Source: Tetracentron sinense (taxonomy: Eukaryota > Streptophyta > Magnoliopsida > Trochodendrales > Trochodendraceae). From it: a stretch of DNA of 64,000 nucleotides. The notes under the pieces are model-generated. The model ran no database searches, was not told where the DNA came from, and saw nothing but the letters and a program-made list of their open reading frames with translations. The translations under genes and the position numbers were made by a program. The stretch covers positions 29,396,441 to 29,460,440 of the forward strand of contig CM026568.1 in NCBI GenBank assembly GCA_015143295.1, read 5' to 3'. Below, one piece after another: positions 56,701-64,000 of this stretch; the first letter of the stretch is position 1; each line of letters opens with the position of its first letter.

Positions 56701-59700
56701 AGAACACCATGTCTTGACACTCGATCTGTATGAGTTGTGTGAGTTGAAGATTACTTTAAGTTATATACTAAGTTTTATTGACAGCATAACATTGCATACT
56801 ATGACAGTTGGCGTCAAGGAAGGAGTCTTCACAACTTGTGTTAACCATACCGGCTCCAATCACAAGTATGTGCTGGTGTGAGAAAGTCAGAAAGGGATAT
56901 GATGAACTTGCGGTTTGTAATAAGTCAAGTATGACTAGCACGCGGTGTATAAAAAATGCATTTACTATGATTAGATGACACTCTATGCATAACGTGGACC
57001 ATCTCCAATGGAATTGTTTAGCATACTAACTGAGTATGTCTCAGGGTGAGTCTCTTTTAGCCATGCAGGAAAATAGAGTTCTGTTTTATATAAAAGAAAT
57101 AAGTTTATAGGCATAAATAATGCAGCGTTTTGATGCAAACTCTGTTTTAGGCAACAGAAGATCTGATGGACATGCAAATTATGTTTTTGTAACAAGATTT
57201 GCTTATGAAGTGAAAAACCTAGCATACATGCATTCTCAAAGAGACTGAAATCCCTAGTTTCGTGGAAAAAGTATTGTGGTTGTGGACAATATACTCATTA
57301 TTCAACCATGGGGTAAGAATGTAAGATAATAACGGGTTTGCTGTGCCTATATAAAACGAAACTCTTAAATATGCTTTATCTTTCCTACTTCTTCCTTTTT
57401 CTTTGTTCTTGGGGGAGGGGTTGAGGTTTTAGGGTTTGTGTTTGTTTTTGGTACTCTTACATGCTTCCTGATCAGGACTGCTCAATAGTAAATAAATTAT
57501 ATTTCCATTTTCACTTAATAAATGAAAAACTTGACTGTGAAATTGATAGATGAAAAGCATACTTATGCACGGCCTAAACCCCAAAATACATGGTTTTAGT
57601 GGATACTTGACTTCTAGCAAGTATGTTAAATTTTAATTTAACATCTTAACATATTTGTCAACTCTTGTTGCATCTTTTCCAATGCATATCAGGTGCCTTT
57701 TCTTACATTATGTTTCAAGCACTATTCCTAGTACTAAAGCTCCCTTTTCACATGGGTTGTACTTTCCTGTGAAGGATAATGATGGACTTACTGTTTGTGG
57801 AAATTATCAAGCCTTTGGATATGTTTTGAATTTTATTCTTTCTGTCTTTCCCACAAGACCTAAATGGAGTTGTAATTCACATTCGAGTAAACTAGATTTT
57901 AATATTCATTATTTTGAACAAGGTCAGTTGGTTTTACCTTTCAGCTTTTGGAAGAAGACCCTGCGCTGAAGCGGTTCAAGTCACACAAGAGGAGTGTGTG
58001 GCAACTCAAAAGAATTGGAGATGTTCTTACGATTGTTGTTGTTGCTGGTATGCTGGTGCTCTCTTTATAAATTGAACAGAAATGGTTAATGAGTTTTTTG
58101 TGTGCTCAACCAGTTTTGATTGGTCAATCATTGGAGACATTCACAGCCATTATTGAATTTCCTTGCTAATCTCAATCCCTATTACAGAAAAAAATGTTTG
58201 GAGTTCTATGCATGCAGATTTTACTTTAGCGAAATTCTTTGTGCTGCTAAGCATTCTTTATAGCCTTTACTCATTTAGTAAATCTGCTACGATTAAATAT
58301 TCATTACACTTATTGTATGTACTACTACTTAGTCTTAGACGACTTGGTAATTTAGAGAGGTAATCCTATAATTTGATAGACATCCATAATTGGTTAAGGA
58401 GTTAATGGACCTCCTTGATTTGTTAACTACTGCATTGGTTATTGGGTCTTATCACTTATGTGTGCAGTCATCAAAGTGAAGAAAAAGTTCTTAGTGCGCA
58501 GATTTTCCCTTTATGGAAATTCTTTCTGCATGCTGCTTAAGCATTCTACACTTCTACATGCTGATACTACTATGAGAAGTATTGAGAACAATCCTGTGAT
58601 TGATGTAGGTATAAGTTTTTGCACTTCCGTATTTTTGCTTGCTCTTTTTTTTATTTAGAAGAAAGATTATATATACTGGGATGGAAGCAGAACAATAGTA
58701 GAAGAAGCCACATAACGTGTCATAAGACAAAGCGGCGAGGGCTGTCGCTTGTTGCCTAAGGCCCTTTGAGATAACATTTGGTCTTAGGATTAGTACTGAC
58801 CAAGTTAAGCTGAAACAAACAAGCTTTGGGTTTGGCCCACCTCCTATTAAAAGGTAAAAAAGAGTCAAAATTAGTTTATATAATATTGTGACAATCACTA
58901 ATTGTGACAAGTGTTGCCAATAGCCACACCTGTGGATAAGCTATATGATTGATCTAAGCATGTTTTATTTATCTAGGTCATTGGCCATGGTCATACCACA
59001 AGCTTAGAATAAAACAGGTAGCCATGTTTGTGGTATTATTGTCAGCTGCAATCTGAAGACCTCACCTTCATCTGTAGTGTTTTTTCTGCAACATCTATTA
59101 ACTTTAGACAGGCTAATTGTGAAAAAATTTATCCAAGAATTTGATCCCTTAGACGTTCACAATCTCTCCAAGGACTGTGAATGTAACCTGTTGACAGGAC
59201 GACAGGAAATGTTTCAAGTTTGTATTTCGTTCCCTTGCTCTATTTATCATTTTTTTTGTATCAATCCAGAGAAGGAGAGAGTTGCTGAGCTGTATAACCT
59301 TTCATGGGAGCAATATGTACTTATGATCTGTTCATATAAAGACAATCGGACTGGTGATAATTTCCTTTGTTTTGTGTGTGTGTGTGTTTTGTGCATGCGC
59401 GGGGGGAGGGAGGGGGGTCTTCCTATGGTATTTGTTGGGTGGAAGAATTGAGGCTAATCATGTTAAGGTTTTGGGGAGATCGTGTTTTTTCAAGAGTGGA
59501 AGTTCCGTTTGATGGAAACATCTCTTAGGTTGTGAATTCGGCTTTGCTTACATTGCTTTGATGAGGAAGGAAGCAAGTTTGTCAAATTATTATTTATTTA
59601 TTTATTGATTGTTCTATGTCTGGGAAGGTATGGAGCTTCTTCTTGAACCTCTTTGGCCTGTAACGGATATTCATTGAAGCTTGACCAACCTGCTCAACGG

Positions 59701-61097
59701 CTGTCCATCCATTTGGCTAGGACTTAGGAGGACAAAGTTTACTAAGGGTCCCTACCATTTGCGCTTGCTTGGGTTTGCAGAGCATGCAGAACTATTAGAT
59801 TATGGATAAATCAGCTTCCAGTAGTGTTGCCTTTAAAAATAATATTTTAGTTTGATGGATGCCATGTCATTGGTCAAAGATACAATATTTGAGGTTTGAG
59901 GAACCTAAGGATCGGAGAGAAGGTGGTGGCAGAATCTCGGCATTGAATCTGATTGGTGAAAGCTTGAGTTGCAATATGGGCCTTGTTCGGATTGGGCGGA
60001 TAATATAGAAATGATAATGGGGCCATAAAGATTTGACTGGGCTCAAGTATGGAATGAAAGAAGCAGTACCTCTCAAGGAAGTCTTGGAAATAATTTGTTT
60101 TCTTTTTAATTATTTTTCTTGCTCACTGTTAGTGAAGGAAGACTTTTCCAATTCTATCTTTTAGGCTTCTAAGCACTAAGAAGGCAAAACTTCTGTGGCG
60201 CTTTGCCATTATGTTGGACCACATCCTCTTTATTACCCGTGAATTTGTTTTCATCCTGGAATGCAAATAAGACGGGGAAACTTTGTGAAAGAGGCAAGTT
60301 ATGCTTCCTTGTACACTGGGTACTCTTTAGTCTTTGCCATGATTGAATCTTCATCCTTCTCTTGTTTTAAAAAGTAATTTAATTATCAAAAAAAAAAAAG
60401 TGAAAGTTGGCCTTTAAACTGCGTAGTCAGCTGTCAATTAGTAATGTTCATGGAATGTTGTAATGATAAAGTTTCTTGACATATTCAGTCCAGTTATTTT
60501 TAAAAAAAATATTTATCATTTCCTTCTTTTCCTGTATGTAAGCTGGGAAGCCTGGGATCAAACTTGTGAACTCATGGTTGCGGTGTAGAGTATCAACCAG
60601 CTGAGCTATGTGCTCAACCCCGGCTGGAGTCCATTCTTTGCTCCAATGAATGCAATACCTGCATGCTTCACAGTTTACCCTCCTTTCAGATCCCATTGGC
60701 CATCACAGTAGCTTTACCCATTCTTATTTTTATGGTTACTTGTTTGTCCACTGTCAACCGTTCATGATGTTGGGCCATGATAAGTTTCCAAGAAACGAAT
60801 AGATTTTAATTGTAGTGCTTTCTTTTTGCTTGTTAATGGATAATAGAAATGTCATTTGCACCTCTGGGATTGCTTTCATTTTCTTCAGATTTCAGAATAG
60901 AATGACTTGTATGCATGATTTTTTTATCCGAATGTTGCTTATATGATGCGGAAGATTCATCATCACATCAGAAAGAATTTTCTTATTGCCATGCTTGTTA
61001 TAACTGAATATTCTCAGAAGTGGTTTCCATGTCTATTTCAGGCTGTTGCTATGAAATTTATGTCAAAGCAGTAATGCGGGAAGAAGCTCGTAAATAG
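47728..61097 (+). CDS. SDH7: Succinate dehydrogenase subunit 7-type protein (plant complex II)
   Basis: Small plant-specific subunit of mitochondrial complex II. Exons: 47728-47784, 47909-47980, 57945-58047, 61042-61097; phases 0, 0, 1; all GT-AG; 95 residues. The N-terminus ([19 protein letters not shown]) is basic as in a mitochondrial presequence. The core is [14 protein letters not shown], then a hydrophobic helix ([18 protein letters not shown]) and a charged tail ([10 protein letters not shown]). These match my recollection of Arabidopsis SDH7A/B over the full length. Intron 2 is 9,964 bp and intron 3 is 2,994 bp, so coding sequence is about 2% of the gene. Exon 2 has a CAGCAG double acceptor (47908 or 47911). 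Despite the TE load, every exon is intact and junctions are clean, suggesting a live gene. Confidence 0.85.
48253..52024 (-). mobile_element. Helitron, 3.77 kb, with canonical ends, in SDH7 intron 2
   Basis: On the minus strand it starts TCTATACTACTATATAGCGG and ends in the hairpin CCCGTGC-ATA-GCACGGG, 11 nt before a terminal CTAG. The base before the start is A and the base after the end is T, the Helitron A/T insertion signature, with no target duplication. No Rep/helicase frame is visible, so it is non-autonomous. The interior has short frames (such as minus 49412-49735) of unknown origin that could be captured gene fragments, and GA-rich sequence near its 5' end (51600-51850). Confidence 0.85.
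52291..52308. repeat. T12-G18 homopolymer junction
   Basis: A T run (52279-52290) is followed directly by an 18-nt G run in SDH7 intron 2. Confidence 0.9.
52378..52687. mobile_element. PIF/Harbinger-type MITE, about 310 bp
   Basis: Ends AGGGTCCATTCTTTTGC and GCAAAGAATGGATCC are inverted. Inner pairs AGACTTAAAAGTC / CTTTATAAGTCT and GGCACTTTATAAG / AGTGTCAAGCTTTATAAG extend the arms. Flanks are TTA at 52375-52377 and TTA at 52688-52690. Confidence 0.75.
52905..53384 (+). mobile_element. LINE relic, 5' part of preserved 3' region (zf-RVT domain start)
   Basis: With frameshifts and a few stops the strand reads [47 protein letters not shown]-like, then [15 protein letters not shown] and [10 protein letters not shown]. 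This is the C-terminal part of an L1-type ORF2 leading into the zinc-binding reverse transcriptase (zf-RVT) domain. It continues at 55508 after an inserted transposon. Confidence 0.8.
53385..55497. mobile_element. DNA transposon inserted in the LINE, 10-bp target duplication
   Basis: Ends CAGTGTTTTAAAAC and GTTTTAAAACAG are inverted. Target copies AGGTGTTTCA at 53375-53384 and 55498-55507 are identical. The 9-10 bp size fits Mutator-like elements; the CAGTG end would also fit hAT, so the superfamily is open. Subterminal regions are arrays of ACTCG / GAGTCGACTCGG. The left end motif recurs at 53875, and a right-end-like GGCAAGTTTTAAAACT occurs at 53826-53841, so one short copy (53385-53841) sits in tandem with a longer one within the unit. 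No transposase frame is seen. Confidence 0.8.
54842..55225. repeat. Tandem duplication, two units of about 192 bp, inside the DNA transposon
   Basis: Units at about 54842-55034 and 55035-55225 share AGAAGTTCTCAGAAA, GAAGAGATAATAGAGAGAGA, TGATCGCCGACACTG, TGATCACCGGCCACTGTAGA, AGCAGGAGCTTCTCGG-like and GTGGGGTTTGGG in order. Confidence 0.9.
55508..56010 (+). mobile_element. LINE relic, 3' part (zf-RVT end, C-terminus and tail)
   Basis: Continues exactly from 53384: [19 protein letters not shown] then IARESWSYF, the Cys/His ligands of zf-RVT. Then [18 protein letters not shown] and a degraded ALWREKNKRVFED segment. The 3' end near 56005 (TTGCTTACCGATTAAAAAT) fits a LINE tail. Sense orientation relative to SDH7. 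Confidence 0.8.
56030..56355. repeat. ATACGTATCGG-rich dispersed repeat
   Basis: Contains GATACGTACGG, CCAATACGTATCGGT, GCAATACGTATCGGTTTTGG and GGCGATACGTATTGGTTTCGG in both orientations, the pattern of a plant DNA-transposon end. Borders are not resolved. Confidence 0.5.
60510..60625 (-). mobile_element. tRNA-like SINE head
   Basis: On the minus strand: box A TAGCTCAGCTGG followed about 40 nt later by box B AAGTTTGATCCC. The tRNA-like spacing suggests a SINE; a real tRNA is unlikely because no acceptor stem pairs. In SDH7 intron 3, antisense. Confidence 0.5.
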
Positions 61098-61644
61098 GCA
61101 GGGGCTCCTATCAAGGGGGCAAATGAAGAGTGTATCTCCATGTAAGCATTTTAGTTTGATATTTCTCGTAACATCATTTGATCTTTTAAGATTTTTCCTT
61201 AGTGTTATGAAGTTGTAGTTTTAAGCTGTTTGAATAAGTGGGGGGACAAGCTTTTTAGCAACAGTTGCTAGAAAGATGAAACATGGAAAACAGCAGAGTC
61301 TAAAAAGAAGCTTTCAATGTTTTGTATGAATTTGTTTGAAAATACGAGGAAATTAGGTTAACATCTTAACATAGGGGTTGATTCACTCTGGAATAATCAA
61401 TGAGGAGATGTCCTTTGAAGTGTCAGCTGTATTTTCAGCAATGTCTCTGTTCTACTATGTTTACAAGGACATTGGAGTTGTCTTTGACTTGTACCGGGAT
61501 CAACTAAAACCCTAAACTTTTCTATCTTTTGAATGCATTCTTCTAAAATATGTTCAAATGGTTGCTGATATACATGTCGAAATTTGATCTTGTTGTTCCT
61601 TAGGATTTCATTCTTGCTTTTCTATCCATCAGATCTACTTTTTA

Positions 61645-61960
61645 AGTTTTTTTTGGATCGGGAAATGCTATGTGTATCAGAAACAAGATAAAACGTACAA
61701 ACAAGGATGCTGCAAAGGTTCACAAAGGAAATGAACCAAAGAAACAAGCCTAACAGATAAGAGAAAACCAAAACATGGTAGAACTACTTGGTCATAAAAC
61801 AGAAAGCATCCCCTCCTCAAGCTCTCTGCTTATAGAGCACCAAGATGAAAGATGCTGGCGAGTTCTCAAATAGATTCACTTCTCTGAACATGCAATGCCA
61901 TCAAAGACTTTCATGTTTCTTTCATTCCAGATGGACCATAGCTCACGGTAACATGGCCCA
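61645..61960 (-). mobile_element. LINE 3' remnant, minus strand
   Basis: On the minus strand ELWSIWNERNMKVFDG is the conserved stretch after zf-RVT in plant L1-type ORF2. Downstream sequence decays and ends in CCCGATCC plus 8 A. The 5' limit is not seen. Confidence 0.65.
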
Positions 61961-62694
61961 TTTTGTTTATTTTTTTCTTTGTTGTGATTTTTCTTGTCCT
62001 ATCTTCTCTCCTATGGAATCTCAATACTTTTTATGATTCTTTTCTATTTTCACTTATCCAGGAAAAACTGAACAGATAGTGCATGCGATTACGGTGTTAC
62101 CTATAAATCAGCCTATGCATGACAAAATGGGCTGGACTCACGAAGTGAGTCTTTATTGACCAAAATGCACCATACCCTGTCTTCCTTTTGCTCCACTCCC
62201 CTTCCTGCTCCTCATTTCTGCTTTTCCGTTATTTCTCACTTTCTTCCACCCCCGAAGGTGGCACAGATCTCTTTTATCTCATATTTTTTTGTAGAACATT
62301 TTCCATATATTAAAATTAAGGCATGGCAGAATGGCCATTCAAATGTGCACCCAAAAGAAGCTTGATGTAGGGGTTGGAATATGGACTCACATGGTTTTGT
62401 TGAAATTGGTGCTCGGTTTTTGCAATAACAGTTTTGGTGTACCAACGAGTCTAACTAAAACCTATATGTAAGTAACACCATTACGTAACGGTTCCGACAT
62501 TATCGCCGAAACTCATTACATGCATCGTCTTAGTGAAAATTGATAAAAAGAAACGGAAAAAATGAAAAATTGAAAATTTTTTGTTTAAAAATTGATTAAC
62601 AGACAAAATCAGTGACATTCCATGGGTATAATAAATGAAGGTAATAACATATCAAGTTTAATTATCCCATAATGAAATGAATACTATTTTTTTT

Positions 62695-62734
62695 CATAGA
62701 TTCATGGATTTCAAATGTAATCCATGAATCTATG
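62695..62734. repeat. Perfect 16-bp inverted repeat with 8-nt loop
   Basis: CATAGATTCATGGATT at 62695-62710 and its exact complement at 62719-62734 flank TCAAATGT. Confidence 0.9.
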
Positions 62735-63198
62735 TTTAAACTTACTAAATCAAATAAAAAATCCCTAAATTGATTTTCCCAAGATTGTGTTTTGAAGCTT
62801 CAATTCTCCAAATTGTAGTGAAGATCCAAAAAGAAAGACCTATTGAAAGGATCATTAGTGCATTCTTCATTTGTTTTGCGGATGCCTGAGCTGCGATGGG
62901 GTGGTGTTTTGTTATGGGATATGAAGCCGACAATACGTAATAGGAGAGGTTGGGCAAGGTGATCTGTATACTTGGCTAAAGCATTTCTAATTCTGGAAGC
63001 CAACGGTGCTTTTTGTGTCTATGAAATGCATCTTGCATTTAACCAGAATATAGCAAATAATGAATTTCCCATGTTTGGTATACAGGTATTAGCAAATTGA
63101 TCACTTACAGTATCAAAGTTAATGGTACTGAAATAAAGGATAATAAGATAGTAATGTGTATGTAAGTACTATTAATCAGTTGCAGCTGTAGTGGATAA

Positions 63199-63421
63199 AA
63201 TGGCATCGGAATGTCTCTGACAGATGCCAGAAAAATGGTCTTGGGCATCCACACATCATCCAACATGTGGTGATAAAAAGGGGGAGAGATATCAAGTAGG
63301 GAGAAGTCAAAAACAAATGACTTCTCCCCTTTTTATCACCACATGTTGGATGATGTGTAGATGCCCGATACCATTTTTCTAGCATCTGCCAGAGATAATG
63401 TGATGTGATGCCAGATAAAAT
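63199..63421. mobile_element. Foldback MITE, long arms, GAAGTCAAAA centre
   Basis: The left arm CAGATGCCAGAAAAATGG, GGGCATCCACACATCATCC, AACATGTGGTGATAAAAAGG pairs with the right arm over about 85 bp with few mismatches. The centre is GAGAAGTCAAAAACAAATGA with CTTCTCC. Central and terminal motifs relate it to 20751-21038 and 34528-34661. Confidence 0.8.
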
Positions 63422-63922
63422 ATGGCAAGTGAACTGACAGGAATATGTTGACCTTTTCAAATGCATGTATACACACAAACTATTGTGATGTTAATTGAAG
63501 TTCTGATATCTTAACAAAGAAAGAAATGAAGTGGAAAAGAAACTGGGAAAGAATCTCTGTAGTTTCCATTAAATTATTGTTTGAAAATAAAAGAATGTAG
63601 GAAGATAATCTACTATAAGTACATCTTTGAAATTCTCACTGGGTGAACTTTGTTTTTATCAATTGGGTGCTCTCGCTGGAGATGATTCTCAAAGGAAGCT
63701 AAGCCACATCCAGCTCTACCTTGTCATCAACCTGGACAGTCTAGTTGGAGAACAAAGCGTGTAATTGACGGTGATCAATGGCCCTTTGCAGGGGGTCAAT
63801 CGAGGTAGGGGAAAGTCAACAAGACTGGTTGATCAATTGATAGTTTTGAATTTTGATGAAGGTACACTAAATAGACGATAGAGACATGGCTTTTAACCAA
63901 AATTTAGATGTGATCGTAATGG

Positions 63923-64000
63923 TTTTTTTTTTTTTTTTTGTGGTAATCTTGGGGTGTCCGTAGGTCATCAACCCCACGAGTCACCCAGAGGGATCCCAAC
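63923..64000 (-). mobile_element. Probable SINE tail cut by the window end
   Basis: A 17-nt T run is followed by GTGGTAATCTTGGGGTGTCC, resembling the minus-strand 3' end layout of the SINE at 12538 (T run, then GGTGATGGAGGGTGTCCC). Only the tail is in the window. Confidence 0.4.

Larger units (their letters stand above)
61098..64000. other. Downstream of SDH7: repeats, no gene supported
   Basis: The first few hundred bases are probably SDH7 3' UTR. A minus-strand LINE remnant (61645-61960), a perfect hairpin (62695-62734), an ACGTAACGGTTCCG repeat near 62485, a foldback MITE (63199-63421) and an element tail after a T17 run (63923 to the window end) follow. Short frames have no recognisable family. 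Confidence 0.5.

Noticed and set aside
59077-59451. 124-codon plus-strand frame in SDH7 intron 3
   Set aside because: No recognisable family; its second half includes a GT microsatellite and G-rich low complexity.
60510-60625. Functional tRNA gene
   Set aside because: Pol III box-like motifs are present, but no acceptor-stem pairing or anticodon loop could be drawn; SINE head preferred.

Overview
The window is nuclear DNA of a flowering plant, probably a woody dicot. It carries plant-specific families (class III peroxidase, auxin-conjugate hydrolase, arabinogalactan peptide, GASA/snakin, SDH7), GT-AG introns that are AT-rich and often kilobases long, and a high load of MITEs, SINEs, solo LTRs, LINE pieces and a Helitron. 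I cannot name the species. All exon models were built by reading splice junctions by eye and checking phase.

Layout. 0.8-1.8 kb: intact intronless class III peroxidase (-). 2-8.3 kb: repeats only (MITEs, a tandem 0.53-kb duplication, a degraded LTR-type region with a 29-bp minisatellite). 8.4-14.4 kb: a decayed GH47/EDEM (MNS5-like) alpha-mannosidase pseudogene (+), recognisable exon by exon, with several stops, a missing middle and SINEs in its introns. 15.1-21 kb: a solo LTR with a perfect target duplication and several foldback MITEs. 21.1-27.1 kb: a complete five-exon IAA-amino-acid hydrolase (+) with a 4-kb first intron. 28.6 kb: an arabinogalactan peptide (-). 33.2-37.3 kb: two convergent GASA genes, one standard (+) and one with a proline-rich spacer (-). 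37.9-38.8 kb: a second solo LTR of the 15-kb family. 41.0-46.5 kb: an eight-exon DCC/DUF393 thiol-disulfide oxidoreductase (-). 47.7-61.1 kb: a four-exon SDH7-type gene (+), only 95 codons spread over 13.4 kb because intron 2 (about 10 kb) holds a 3.77-kb Helitron, a PIF-type MITE and a LINE 3' end split by a DNA transposon. 61.1-64 kb: LINE remnant, foldback element and other repeats, with no gene seen.

The genes do not form a pathway. SDH7 (complex II) and a DCC protein with a likely organellar transit peptide are divergent neighbours about 1.2 kb apart. The GASA pair is a local inverted duplication. I saw no clearly new molecular system. The strongest points are the readable insertion histories, the LINE inserted exactly at a splice donor, the EDEM relic whose last Cys-rich exon is still open, and an LTR family carrying arrays of an AACGG-containing inverted repeat.
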